64,000 nt of DNA from Liolophura sinensis (GCF_032854445.1 NC_088295.1:23051385-23115384), one strand, 5' to 3'; shown: positions 27,071-39,431, counted from the first letter of the stretch. Numbers and translations are program-made. Notes: a model not told the origin generated them from the letters alone.

Positions 27071-30000
27071 TGAGAGTATGAGTGGAATGTCTACTATGGG
27101 TTGATAGCGTTCAAACTGCCCTGGTTATACTATATGGTCTACATGCATTAGGGTCTGAAGCTGGGGTAAGGAAGTGCTTCTGCAGCCTGACATAACTCTG
27201 CGTAATTATACCTACAAGTAATAAGTGGGTTCAGCACTGATTCCAGGAAGTTTGCCAAAATTTACCTCTAACATGTATATAGACATATACTCAATAAATT
27301 TAAAAACAGAAAGAGCAACATAAAGTTACCTGATGCAGCTGAAGATTTCAAAGTGGGCATTCTAAAACACTGACACTACATTTGAAGGGAAGAAAATCCC
27401 AACAGGATACATGTTCAATTCAGAGGTTATATGCTTCAGAGTACTATAAAATTGGCTATCCTTGTACTACTAGATTAAATTTGTCCCTGCTCTAGTATAA
27501 TATGACTCTGAGTTTCATGTCTGCTGTGCTCATCATTGTCACCAATATACATCTGAAATACTGCCGAAGTGGCATTAAACCTGGCATGGTATTCCAGTGA
27601 GGCAGCACAAAAGATAGGTCAACATTTGGACAATCTTTATATGCAGAAACACTCAGAATATGACAAAAACAGTACTAAGAGCAATGCAGCAATGGGCTCA
27701 ATGAGTCCAGATTTGTGAAATCGGTAAAATCAGGGTTAGTTACCCAACATGTGTGATGAATGGATATATTCATAACTCCTTCAAGCTTTCCTTCATGTGA
27801 TAGGCGAGAACTCACTTAAAACTTCTATCACTGTTTTGTGTATCCGTTATGAGTCAAAAAAAACTTGGAAACTACCCTAGGTTAAGCTTAATGGCTTCGT
27901 CAAACAGAATTATCTGATTAAAATATTAACTGTCATTCCTACCCCTAGAGCTACACAATTTATGCATGAACGCATGCCCCTGGGTACAAGTTTCAGGCTT
28001 CCCCAACACTGGCTTTAGACATGCATATTCTAATTATTACCACACTTCAGTATACATCACCTGTTTCAAGTGAATATCTTCATGTAACTTCTGCTACGAA
28101 TTGCAAGTAACTAGGATATATGACATTCCTTCCTATGATAGATTTTTCTGAATATTTTTGACATGTTTTATTTACATTTTTTTGAAGTATTAAATATTAA
28201 CACAGCATGCTTTTGATAGTAGATAACTTCCACATGCTATGCTCATCTGCTTTGAAGAGATGGCTGCAGTCAGCATGCAAATCTTATACCATCTCTCATG
28301 TGCCCAAACTGATGACTGCAAGAAAGTATTCAACTCCCCAGACATTTTGTGTAGTCAAAAAACAACAAACGAGGTGAGTTGGAGAGAGCCTGAGGGTATT
28401 GGGACAACCATGAGCCAGTCTGTAAATAAAACTGCAGCAGTTAATTCTCACTCCTTGATAAGACTGATCTTTAGCCGATGTGCAGGTCACTACAGTGAGA
28501 TGAACTATAAGTGATGGCAGGCAGTAGCCTAGTTTAGGGGCTCTGTTAACAAGGCCAGTGACTAAAATAACCTGACAGACACATCCAACAACAACTGGCT
28601 GGAAAAGTCTACCTCTTCTCTGTCAGGTCACATATGCCTGGTCTTTCCACTGGTTCAGTCAAACTCATGCAAATTACACATACATGTAAGGACAGGCTGT
28701 CTGAAAAGTATGGGTAGATAACCATTGATGAAAACACTGGAATCTTCAACACACAAGCTGAATCCTTATCCAACCATTAAAATGTATGACTATAAGACAA
28801 AAATATTTATAAATATATCAACAAAAATGAGCTTTAAACAGTTCTTTAATGCCAGGGTTGGCAAGCACAATACATGCCCCAGGAATTTCGGGTTATGAAG
28901 CCTGAGCTTAACCTGCATGACAATTTCTACATATACTCGAACTCAGTACATTATATTACAGTAGCTATATTTACACAAGTTATCTGCAAGCAAACATGGA
29001 AAAGTCTGCCTGGACAGGACTACACAATGTATCCAAAAACAATGGAAAAGCTATACTAAATATAGGAAATAGTTACCTTTCAGCAGAAATTTGCGGATTA
29101 ATTAGTTTTAAACTTTATTACACATGAAGGCTAGACTGACAAATACACATCATACATTACATGTACTTGTTACATGTATGTGTAATCGCATCACAATATG
29201 CACACCAATTTAATGAACTTCTCCGCTGCACACTGCACATCTGCAGCTGCAGAATTTCAAGTGTTACATGTGCAACTTTGTGAAGCTGATCTCTGGGTCA
29301 CACTGACACATACAGGATACAGAAGGAGGAATTTTTCACATTAGCCCTACACAAACTGATAAATAGACTCAGCAGATCTGTTCTAGAAGCTTCCCGAAAA
29401 TAAACTATAAAAAGGGGTATGCTTTAAGCTCTAGTAAACTCCTAGACAATCTCTCAATGAACAGGATGCAGGCTGGACTGAATCCAGATGGATTCTGTAC
29501 AAGTGTCACCCAGGAAAGAGGCAGGGACACATGTACACAGAGCACAGCATGGGTGGGGGTGGGGATGTAGGGAGGGGGCAAGGCCGCCATGACGCCAATC
29601 CTTGGGTATAACAATGGCCTGTCAAAACTGTATGCCCAGTATACACATATATGCATATACATGTACAACATACAGTTGTATTATTTAACATGTATGATCT
29701 TAGCTGCCTTACTGCCTGACAAGAAGTAGTAGATGCAGACTTGAGACAATCAATGTTTTATGGCTAGATTACTTATTTGTTTCATTGACTAGCATTTTCC
29801 GTTATTATCAACAGAATGTCATTTATATATGATGGGGTCGTGTTTACATGAGAAAGAAATCTAGCAAGCCTGGAGGAAATAGCCATTTTCATCCATATTT
29901 TTTAATGTATCTAGACAGTATCTAGCTGCTGCAAAACACAGGTAGTTCTACATAGCAATGGTGAGCTTCTCAACACCAAAAAACAGTTGATTATTCAAGA

Positions 30001-30234
30001 TGAAACTACCATGTATTTGCATTTTTATTAGCGTGAATAACAATGAGAACTGGAATGAATGAATTTGCTACTTTAAAATATTAAAGTCCTCTTCAAATTT
30101 GTAACTATTACTAATAAAAAACACCCAGGAAATGTAGTCTATAGTTACATCATAACATTTCTCAAGGGATACATATATGGTGATATAACTATATTATAAG
30201 TCAGAATGTACTATGTTTCAAAATCAGGAGGCAT
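27071..30234. other. Host non-coding DNA
   Basis: No exon recognised. Frames such as 28,239-28,514 plus and 29,405-29,671 minus have no known domain. If COX11 continues leftwards, its last exon could be here or further out, but I did not find it. Confidence 0.5.
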
Positions 30235-30512
30235 GTGATCAAACCCAGGTTGGGTCATACCAAAAATTTGTTGCTTCCTCACATGGAATCAAGTGCTGAG
30301 AAATGAGAGTGAGGAAACAGGGCTGATTGGCCTGTGGTCAGTATAATGCGACTGGGTGGGGTGTCATGTTCGGTGTCTCTGACAAGATTCTTCAGTGGTG
30401 GAATCACTTTGGCGGCATGGACTTTCCTTGCCACATGAAGGCACAGTATACCTGTGTATGTACACACCAGTAATCACTTTTCGTCATCATATGACTGAAA
30501 AATAGTTACATA
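30235..30512 (-). repeat. SINE-like dispersed repeat, inverted relative to 14,222
   Basis: Contains 'acagggctgattggcctg', 'actgggtggggtgtcatgtt' and 'cgtcatcatatgactgaaaa', the reverse complement of blocks in the 14,222-14,510 repeat. A 'tgatcaaacccaggttgggt' segment at one end resembles a tRNA T-arm. Confidence 0.7.
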
Positions 30513-32664
30513 AAACCGCAAACATAGATACATAGACTCAGAATGTAGAGCAGCACAATTTAATAACACTGTGGTGAAGTCAAAGAAGACATTATCTCTT
30601 TTGATGGGTATAAGGCATTTAAAGAGTCATGGTAGCTTAGGTGAAGAGGTGTCTTACTTATGTGGTAAGATGAAGAGAACTGCCTGTTAAGACTCTGCAG
30701 GAGATCTGTTGTTATAACCAACAGTAACGCATACAGCGAAAATGTGAAAACTGTACCCAAACAGCTGGGCAGAAAGTGCTCCAATAGAGACTTTATTACA
30801 AACACATGTCTGTAAAAAGCACACATCAGATAGAGGGATGACTGGATGAGCCATATCCCTCAGACTTCTTTTACAACATCTGTCCAGGGCTAATGCTTTG
30901 CCTCAAGCAATACTATAGAAGTATAGGCCCATATAGATAAAATATGACTTCTTGGCTTTCATTAAGATAATGGAAAGCACAGAAATAGCCTTGCATAATT
31001 TTCATGTCTAACTGTTGTTGTAAAAAACACTAACTTCTAATGCTCACCAATACTGTATAAAACTTAATATGCACTGCATACTTAATAAAATCTTTATGTA
31101 ACAAAGATACAACTACATTTTGCTTACAAAAGAACAAACACAACTATATTGTAGCAATAATGTTTCAAAAATATCAACCTCTACTGCACTTGTTGCAAAC
31201 ATATCAAACACTATTCAAAAAAGTTTAGTTTGTAATTAAAAGTGAAGTTTGAATGAAAATGTTTCTCCAGCTTTGATTTCCTGTTCAACAGAGACACATA
31301 ATACTGTAAGAGACCACACACCTTAAGTCATATATCTTTTCAGTTGAAAACAAAAAAGATGACGTAACCTAAACCAATTAGCTCTGCCGGTTTATCACAA
31401 ATGGGTTCAGCACCATAAAAATTGGTCACATTATTGCCGAACAGTTTTGGAGAGGCTATGCTCACCAGAGTTAACAGAACCAAATTTTGACTTTTACCTG
31501 AAAAACAGTTCAGTTGTGTATGGGAGACCCAAAAGATCTATCAAAGGCAAATAACTCATGTATCATTTTCATGATTTTTCAATGAAATAGAAATCGATGA
31601 GTAAAATCAAATCATTATCTTAAAATACAATATTAACCTAAGAGGAACTGGATTATAAATTATTAAACAAGGCATTCAGAGAACACCGCTCAATGAGCAG
31701 TTTGTAAAACTGCATAATGTTCAAGTCATGCGATACCTTCAAACATTGACCTCTAAACCAAAATAGTATAAGTAAAATGATTGACACTGTCATACACAGA
31801 TATTATTCTCTAATTAGACAGTGCTGGTATTTAAATCAACAAGAAAGACCAAAATTATTATACTGTCACAACTATGAGTGTTTATCGTATGCATCAGGAT
31901 TCCAGAGCTGTGGTAAACTGTGGGTAAACTGTGGGAGCCCGTACACAAATTCACCGCAGAGGTCTTTGATATGTACAACAAGAACTGAATTTGACAATCC
32001 ATGTACCGTGCGTGAGGCAATGCTGAGACATGAGGTAAAAAACTTCCTTGGGCTTTGATAGGTGAATCGCTACTTATGACTGGTTATCTGTGTATTATGG
32101 GTGGCCACAGCAACTCTATGATTGGCCAAAAACTTGAATCAAACTTACCATCTGATCTTCCTCTCATAACAACTCTCCTTATTTCAAACAGGCCAGCTAA
32201 AAATGACGATACTTAACCTTATAATGATATTACTTGAAACTTGTTTAATTAAATCAACTTCAAGTGTTTTATCTCTTTTAGAGACACTTTTCATACCTGT
32301 AAAACTTTTACTCTTCGAATAACGTGATGAAATAAAATATGTGTTCACACTTAATAAGCCTAATTGCATAAGTATTTATAGAAACCTCTGAAAACTTCCA
32401 CACTATAGGTTGCTAAACAACAAAGTAATGTATTGTACACTAATTAACATCTAGCAATCTTCTATGACAATATCAGCTGGACTGCCTTGATAGTTCAAAG
32501 GTCACATACTTTTTCTTACAACATGATCTTGTCGCACTGTCTCTCTAATGTCAGCTCACAAAAAAAGAGACAGAATCATCATAATTGGATTTGCACCATA
32601 AACTATACATAGGCGAAGTAAAGACACCTTATACATTTTATATTCCCTTCTTATGTAATCTTAC
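30513..32664. other. Host DNA, probably the 3'-side intron of COX11
   Basis: It lies just downstream of the last COX11 exon found (32,665-32,706, followed by a good donor site), so it should start as intron. It contains a relative (31,672-31,745) of the 17,476 repeat. I searched the minus strand by eye for the expected C-terminal COX11 block and did not find it. Confidence 0.5.
31672..31745. repeat. Copy of a two-copy dispersed repeat (b)
   Basis: Contains 'gagcagtttgtaaaactgca' followed by 'taatgttcaagtc', which aligns with 17,476-17,570. Confidence 0.6.
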
Positions 32665-35600
32665 CTGCTCATGAGGGTTTAGTCTTTGTTCTTCAAAACA
32701 GAAACACTACAACAAAGGAATAATTGTTTTTACATTGCTTTGTGCTGCTAAAACGAGAGCAACAAGCAGAAAAATGATCATGAATGAAGTACATCATGAA
32801 TACAGTGTTCACCATTGCTTAAAGCTAAACATAACAAATTCTGCAAGTAGCACTTATTATCTATCAATTCATAAGTAAAACAATACTCCTGTGTGTGTAA
32901 TTATGTCACTGAACAACAGAGAATATAGTTTACACAAAACAATATAAACATACAGCAGCTGTCTACAGCCTTACCTGGATTTTATTAAAATACTGCCCTG
33001 CCTCGAAAGGTATAACATTGTATGTAGAGATACCAATGATAGGCTTGTCCGTTGGATTCTTGGCAGTGTAAAATGCCAGGGCCGTTTCTCCTGGCAAAAC
33101 CTGAATGATAGACAAATTGCAATCTTCAGTATCAACATGGTCACAACCAGTGCACTACAGTGCATGACAACGAAAACTAGTTTTTCACCGAATAAATTCA
33201 CATGCTTCAATCCAGCAACCCCTTTTATATCCAGAAGTCTGTCAGGTATTTGAAGTGGTCCAGCTAAGCATAATAGATCAGTAAAAAATTACAGTATATA
33301 TATATATATATAAGCTTCTATAAAAGCACAATTTAAAACAAAAGAACCTGTGATAAAACAAGCGTGGTAATAACATTTGTGTTGTTTTAGTATCATCATC
33401 AAAAAATGTTTGACAGCATACACAATTATGAATGAATTATACATGTAATTAAATTACATAATGTAAAATGGCATTACATATGCCAACCATATTTGGATAT
33501 GTCAATAATATGCAAATTTAGTTTTGGAAATTTTATGGGCTTGTACACTCATACATTCCTGTTTGCGTTTATAATTCTCAAAAATATGACTGACCGTATC
33601 AAAGTAAAAGAATAATGAACAGTACATTTCATGGTGTTGTGGGACAACTGTTAATATGTCACAATTTATAAGCAGACTGGTTTGTGCCTCAGTGTATTCC
33701 ACCCACAATCTGCTTATCACTGATTGTTCTGACAGTTCATGCCACAATGCTTTGTCTTGTGCAAACCTCTTATATACCAAAGCCATCTGAATGTTCATTA
33801 TGTGACAGATAATGCAAGTGTAGAAGTTCGAAACAATATGACGAATAAGTTTAAATCACAATTTAATTGATCTAATATTTCAAACTGACATATAAGTTCA
33901 AATGAAAATTTCATAATGCATCTCGTCCAGAATCATGACGTGCCTAACTTTAAAAACACCTTAACAGTATTGGTGTATTTTAACAATTATCACAAACGTT
34001 GTGACCAACCTAATAGTATTTCTTATTCAATCATATTTATACCATTGTATGTTTGATAAACTAGAATATCTATCTTGCCCATTTTTTCTTAACAGTATGT
34101 TCCTAAAGTTACCTTCACTTCAGACTGTTGAGGCCTAAAATTCCACTGCATACTGGAAGCCACATCTGCATTAAACCTTACACTGATCACCCTGTCCTTG
34201 ATTGGTGTCATATTCTCTATTTTGCCTGTATCATGTCCTTTGACTGCCTGACCCCCAAGGCCAGTTGCCTGATTGATGGAAACAAAGATTTCACGTAAAA
34301 ATTGGGTATGAAAGCTTGAATCTTGAGCAACTAAGGGGGGACAACTCTGCCAATACCAATTTATGTTGTGATCACAGAGATCTGCTTGATCTTTCCCATG
34401 GCGTGAGACCTTTACAAGCAAACAAGTTGACCAACCTGTTTCATCAACACCTTTTTGTTGTTCTAACAAATATGCCATTATAACAAATTTGCGTTAATGT
34501 CAAAAGATACACTTAGAATACATGTGCAGCTGAATATATATTCTGTGTAATTTATGAAGACCTTAGGCAACAACACATTTAAAGTAATTACCACTGCTTC
34601 AACTATTGGATGTGATGAAAAACTTATGACAGCAAAGAGAACATTCAAAAACTTGTAAAAGTAACATCTACATACACATTCTTGTGCAAGTAAGTTTCAT
34701 TTGGGCCAAAAATTACTCATTCAAAACATTTTCAAACATTTTATAAGCTCAGTGGAATGGTGAGAGATTACTATGATACGTAGCATTGGATTTACCCATG
34801 ATCTGATAGCACTGAACAGGCAGGTAAGACAAGTAGGCAACACACTGGGGTGATTTTGTCACTGGTTGTTTCATCAACCAATTAGAATATATGTAAAGAA
34901 AAAAAAAGGTTAAGGAACTGTCAATCTTGCTGATCCATCTCATGTTGCATCTGAGATATTCATAGCTAACAGGTGACTTTCTCCTCGCTGAAGTGCAATC
35001 AGCTCTTTGAACATCTGGCAAATCACTGGAAACAAATAATGTCTGCAAAATGTGGCAACATGGCAAGCTCAATGGCCATGGCTATCTGAAAAGAAAAAAC
35101 CTAAGTGGCTTCCACCCAGAGCATGCACAGGATCTTACAGCATTTACTTAATCGTGAACTCACTTTCCTAACCAAGAGATTTCTGTTTCTTTATCAGTAT
35201 CTTGATTACCTTTTCTACAGTTTGAAAAAAAGAAATGAGAATGAAATGGTCACATAAGTCCAGACTGTTACCTGACAGAAGATACGGTACAGAGGCACTC
35301 CAGCGTAACTCGCTCCAACCATAAACACCCCAATAGCACAGATGTAAATCACAGTAGTAGTGCGCTTCACTGAATCTGCTTTCTTTGGGCTTTCAGATAT
35401 ACATCTTTTCAGGATCTGCCATTGACATGTGTCACAGCCCAGCTTCCTCATATGTTTAGAACTGTCCCTTTCCAAAACTGATGAAAACATCCGTAATGAT
35501 ACTGACGCTGCTGGTCGGTCATTTAGCAACTTTGCTTTCAATCCATTGTAACTGCACTTTTCAGGACAGAGTATGGTGTTCAGAGATTTTCCATAATATG

Positions 35601-35736
35601 TGACTGTCCTTGATGAAAATGTCTTTGATATAAAACTGTGTGCCAAAGATCTTGTTAACAGCCTTGATAGTAGTCTGTCATTCACATTCTGCCAACATCC
35701 AACTGCTGGAAATGCCAAACGAGTCACTGTACCCAT
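32665..35736 (-). CDS. COX11: COX11, cytochrome c oxidase copper chaperone (3' end not found)
   Basis: COX11 delivers copper to the CuB site of cytochrome c oxidase subunit 1 at the mitochondrial inner membrane. Four coding exons are visible (join of complement 35,272-35,736; 34,113-34,268; 32,975-33,100; 32,665-32,706) with GT-AG borders and consistent phase, giving 263 codons. Exon 1 encodes a poorly conserved presequence-like N-terminus, then one membrane span and the 'GASYAGVPLYRIFCQ' block (about residues 127-155). Exon 2 carries 'GKIENMTPIKDR' and 'QWNFRPQQ'. Exon 3 carries 'PGETALAFYTAKNPTDKP' and ends 'FEAGQYFNKIQ'. Exon 4 carries the copper-binding 'CFCF' motif (about residues 250-253). 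The human protein is about 276 residues. The family's C-terminal segment after the 'CFCFEEQRLNP' block must be in a further exon, which I could not locate. The start is the first ATG of the open frame. Confidence 0.93.
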
Positions 35737-37167
35737 TCTGAAACATCACCATCAATATTATCATATTATTATACATATACATTGAACATATACTGTAGAT
35801 ATACCTTATCAGACTCCAGAACCATACTACGTTATGCTACTTTTACCACCTGCTGATTTTGTCCGTGTTCTTACACAACTGGCTTCACATATGTCTATAC
35901 AAAGCAGCTTACCAAGTGTCAACAAATCAAAAAAATGATGTGTGAGACGATGCTATGTCACAACAGACAGCACAGTAAGCTAGCAAATGGTCATCTGAGT
36001 TTATTTTATTTCAATTGTCACCAAAATAATCCTGGTGTTCTGAGGATTTTGTTCTGCAACTCTTGGCATAGGCCCAATCAGCACTTCAGAAGTCTCTGGC
36101 ATTCACGCATATTTAGACGAGACAAGATGTCATGCCAATAGCTGCGTGAACTCATGAGACTCCTGAAATGCTAACAGGGCGTACTGAGTTATGAAAATCT
36201 AAATGACAGACTTTACATCGCCATGAAATCAATGCCAGTCTATCATGCGTTCACACTTATAAGTGATCTTAAATTTACAATGTACTTCTTAAACACATAG
36301 CTAATTCTGCATGGGTGTGATGCAATGTCATCAGGGATTTGCAAAGGTTAGGTTAATGTCACATGGTAATTTGACAGACTAAGCTAGAAATTTGATAAAT
36401 AAACACCTGTAAAGCGGGTTAGCAATCAACAAAGGCATCAACATTGTCTTTACAACTGCCTCTCTTCACAATAAACAGATAAATGAGTGGATCATCGACA
36501 CAGAAATACAGCACTCTATACTTGACGACTTCCCGAAGATTTACTGCAGACAATTTTCTTCAGTTACACAACGGCCACAATTAACCCGCATGCTACTGTT
36601 ACTACCAAAGGTCCAAATTTCGACACCGCGATCAGTAACCATCAAGGAGACCATACTAAAGCCGTGGAAGCAATGGCACCTCAAATACTGTATAGTCTAA
36701 TTCATACTCTCTGGATGTATAGTGGTGTCTGAGACGTACGTGTGAGAAAACAGTCTTGATCTTAGGTAGATGCTCAGTAGACGTGCTGCCCAAGCAACCT
36801 GCAGTGGCTGTCAGGTTGATCTAAAATTCTGCTCTTAGAAAATTGTCGGAAATAACTGATCGCACGTTTTCACACGTCCTGTTTAAAAGCTGTAAAAAGA
36901 CAGAAAAAATGAAAAAGATACATGTACTACCATAAGGACCAGTGAAAAGAATATTTAAACACATTATTCACAAGCTAGATTACAAGGCAGGTACCCTGAT
37001 GCTCAATGACTTCACAAGCTATTTTAACTCTTTTAGTTGTTTTCACTCTTTTAAAGAAGTGCCCTTCTTTTCAGAATTGTTGTGGTAATGCTGAATTAAT
37101 ATTGTACAAATTCCCAAAAGCGAACAGTATTTAAAAAACTTTTGAGCAGCAAGGGGGTGGGGGGACA
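35737..37167. other. COX11 upstream region
   Basis: DNA between the COX11 start codon and the left end of the 9 kb element. It should hold the COX11 promoter, but no TATA box or other site is convincing. No exon on the plus strand is supported. Confidence 0.5.
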
Positions 37168-37370
37168 GCATACTACTCGGTGAGGCCGTTGAAGCTCCTA
37201 TCGGTATTTCCGGGGCATGTTTATAGGTATTCAACCCCCCAAAAAACAGGTCTGGTGGGCTAAAAAACAACACCTCGCCTGTCCAAAACTAGACAGCCAG
37301 AGGGGCGCCACCCCCCCCCCCCCCTTGGGCGCCCCCCTAGCCAAGGCGTACACGTCTGTTTATATCTTAG
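37168..37370 (+). repeat. Left terminal inverted repeat
   Basis: Pairs with 45,985-46,183. Shared landmarks from the tip inward are 'gaagctcctatcggt', 'ccggggcatgtttataggta', 'aaacaggtctggtgggct', 'gtccaaaactagacagccag', 'gggcgcc' and 'acacgt.tgttta'. The left copy has a long C-run (about 37,309-37,324) where the right copy has only a few bases, so homopolymer expansion has occurred. The copies also differ by small indels and substitutions, so they are no longer kept identical. Confidence 0.93.
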
Positions 37371-37703
37371 TCACGAAATGGGGGCTGGGACATGTGTATA
37401 TATATAGGTTTATTTACAAGTCTAGCCTACATACACACATTGATACGAGGAGACCTAGTTGGCATTTAACAGATAAGTCGTATGGCCTATATGTAAACCG
37501 GATGTGTTGCACAACAGGGTGATTCAGCTGATTTTCTCCTCAGGATAGGGCTTAAACTACGGTTTTTCATGAAAAATAAATGTGGCAGTCTTTTTCAGCA
37601 TGTCTTGATTGCTAAGATCCGGTGTTTTTTGGGAGGATTGGAGATATTGTGTTTATGCGGAAAAGTCCTTCCAATTTAGCCCATGTTTCGTGGGTCTGGG
37701 ATA

Positions 37704-38115
37704 TAGCTCAATCGGCTGACAGAGGTGTGAATGGCGCTGTATGTAAGGGGTGTATTCATATACTGCGTATATAAGGAGATGTTTGCTAGCTTAAATCCGG
37801 ATTTGGTCTCCTATATATGTAGTATATGAATACATTACCTGCATATAACGTCGGGCTCTACGCACTTCTAAGGAATCTCTGCAACTTTCGACAGTTTCGG
37901 AGGCAGAGAGACCTTACCAAGGGGTGTTGTAGATGGCCCATTGGTGGTGGGATGTGTCGGCGCCAATTAACCCCCCTAACGGCGGGTCGCTAGCGCAAAA
38001 AATCCGGAGCCCTCCGTCAGGGTGGTGATTAATTGGTAACAGGTTGAGCTATAAACCAGGCCTTTTGCTTTTTTGGACCATGGGTTCGAGCCCCACACTG
38101 GACAGATTTTTTTTT
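37704..38115 (+). ncRNA. Candidate Pol III-type structured RNA (box A, hairpins, box B, T-run)
   Basis: 'TAGCTCAATCGG' (37,704-37,715) resembles a tRNA box A and could form a D-arm. 'GGTTCGAGCCC' (38,083-38,093) is a near-perfect box B and can form a T-arm with four paired bases. A run of nine T (38,107-38,115) follows 14 bases later, where a Pol III terminator would be. Between the boxes lie a long hairpin (37,752-37,833), a 'ctctgc/gcagag' hairpin (37,876-37,908) and a 'ccaattaac/gattaattgg' pairing (37,964-38,035). The flanking acceptor stems do not pair, so this is not a normal tRNA. The box spacing of about 370 bp is much longer than usual. Adenoviruses make Pol III RNAs with an internal promoter, so an analogous RNA is conceivable. 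Expression is unproven. Confidence 0.35.
37752..37833. repeat. Long imperfect hairpin with palindromic loop
   Basis: The left arm 'gtattcatatactgcgtata' continues to 37,779 and pairs with 37,807-37,833, ending 'tatgaatac', with two mismatches and one indel over about 27 bp. The 27-base loop contains the perfect palindrome 'atccggat' (37,796-37,803). It could be a replication or control structure, or part of a structured RNA. Confidence 0.85.
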
Positions 38116-38281
38116 ACCACCGGGGTTCTCGAGACACAGCAGGGGTTTGCTCAGATTACAAAACAAGTTCCCCCTGGGCACCTCCCCACCGAACATCATT
38201 CGGAAAGGGCGTTTTTCAGTTCTTGCCGGGCTAGTTTTCGGCCATGATCTATAAGCTGTTTTTTCGTGCTTTCATCGATCT

Positions 38282-38830
38282 CTACGGCGTTGAATGCCTT
38301 ATGAGAGTAGTTCTTGAGCTCCTGGACGATTTATCTGAACTCTGCGTCTGAAATGACACCATCAGATAATGCCGTAGACACCTGTTAAGTTTGGCCTCAG
38401 CCAGCAGCCGTATATCGTTATGTTTCTTGGCCTTTGCATGAAGTCGGCGGCTAACGAATTTTCCGGCGACATTTAAGACACCGCAAGCTAGGGCCGCAGC
38501 TTCCATGGCCAAGACAGCAGGGGCTGCAATTATTGTTGTGAGTAGTCCCACGCCTGCAACCCCTAGTCCCAAACCGGCCGTGAGCATGGCTGAATCAAGG
38601 GCCTCGGTGGCCAAGACACCGCGCCGGTACTTTTTGTACAAGGCTCGACGGAGATCTCGTTCAGATTCAAGCTGATTCTATATTTCGCTGATATACTGCA
38701 GACGATGGGCTTGCGCCACGCTCTCCGGCGAGGCGGTCGGAGCCAAGGGGTGGTCATCCATGATCGTCGGCGCCGCGCCCTCCGGCGGCAAGGGGTCTTC
38801 ATCCATGATCGTCGGGTACAGTCGTCCCAT
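38282..38830 (-). pseudogene. Glycine/alanine-rich hydrophobic protein of the element (broken)
   Basis: The reading frame starts at ATG 38,830, ten bases after the stop of the neighbouring gene. The N-terminus is acidic and proline-rich with a repeated 'PTIMD' motif. An in-frame TAG lies at 38,678-38,680. Downstream the same frame encodes a basic 'LYKKYRRG' segment, then a long Gly/Ala-rich hydrophobic stretch with 'GLGVAGVGLLTTIIAAP' and a second hydrophobic segment ending 'GKFVSRRL', then 'AKAKKHNDIRLLAEAKLN'. After that the predicted chain loses coherence, which suggests a frameshift near 38,400. The layout (two hydrophobic helices flanked by basic residues) would suit a membrane-active or minor capsid protein. 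This is inference; I do not know its function. Confidence 0.6.
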
Positions 38831-38840
38831 ATTGTCCGTC

Positions 38841-39431
38841 CTACGAATCAATAACGTCGGTCAACTCTAAATTGTCCTCAGGATTACTAACACGAAGGTG
38901 GCGAAGTCTTATACCGGACTCTAAATATATTTCATTGAGATTGAAAATGCCCCCTGGGAAGACTCGTATATCCTCGAGAGAGCTCTGGATGACTGGGTTG
39001 CCCTGGGGTGGTAATTTGATCATAAGTCTGAGCTCCTTTCCATCGCGCTTTGCAGGCCACTTTAGTTTCAACTTGGTAATTATGAAGGAACGGCGCTGAG
39101 AGGCCATGCCAAGTGTGATGTTTAAGATAAGTATAGATGCAGGGTTTATTCTTAGTGTGGCCTCAAACTCGGTTTGCGCGTCAAGACGCACGGTCTCTAC
39201 GCCCGGCGGCGTAGTTAGTGTGAAGTAACCTCCTCCTTCCAAAGCCACAAGACAGGCGCTGGTTGGTAGGCCTACGTACGACACGAAAGAGTTTCCGGAG
39301 TTGAAAACTTTTTTCACATCGGCCCCGGTGGTCTGGACCAGCATCGGGGTCACCTTCACATCTATCAACCATTTGTCGAGAGCTCTGGTAAGAACAAAGC
39401 GGTCTTCAATGCGAATTAATGAGAGTTTCAT
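38841..39431 (-). CDS. Uncharacterised 196-residue protein of the element (intact frame)
   Basis: The only sizeable frame of the element that is intact from ATG to stop. The predicted chain alternates hydrophobic and polar residues, with many Val/Ile/Leu/Thr stretches such as 'SILILNITLG' and 'FIITKLKLKWP', suggesting a mostly beta-strand fold. There is no signal peptide, membrane span or cysteine cluster. It is in a tight block: the upstream small gene overlaps its start and the next gene begins ten bases after its stop. A virion structural protein is plausible from the context but unproven. Confidence 0.6.
   Translation of the reverse strand: MKLSLIRIEDRFVLTRALDKWLIDVKVTPMLVQTTGADVKKVFNSGNSFVSYVGLPTSACLVALEGGGYFTLTTPPGVETVRLDAQTEFEATLRINPASILILNITLGMASQRRSFIITKLKLKWPAKRDGKELRLMIKLPPQGNPVIQSSLEDIRVFPGGIFNLNEIYLESGIRLRHLRVSNPEDNLELTDVIDS

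Larger units (their letters stand above)
37371..38281 (+). other. Non-coding control region at left end of the element
   Basis: About 0.9 kb between the left inverted repeat and the first gene with no credible coding frame, unusual in an otherwise packed element. It starts with a TATATATATA stretch (37,397-37,406) and then contains the hairpins and tRNA-like sequences listed separately. Such a region could hold replication or transcription control signals. Confidence 0.6.

Noticed and set aside
31777-32058. 93-codon plus-strand frame near COX11
   Set aside because: It lies antisense in what should be COX11 intron, matches nothing known and has an opposing frame of similar length.
37217-37522. 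101-codon plus-strand frame at the left end as a gene
   Set aside because: It lies mostly in the inverted repeat and its C-run. The matching frame at the right end diverges, so it is a by-product of the repeat.
37697-38104. A true tRNA gene with a long insert
   Set aside because: A D-arm and a T-arm can be drawn, but the two would-be acceptor strands ('tgggata' and 'actggac') do not pair and no anticodon arm is evident.
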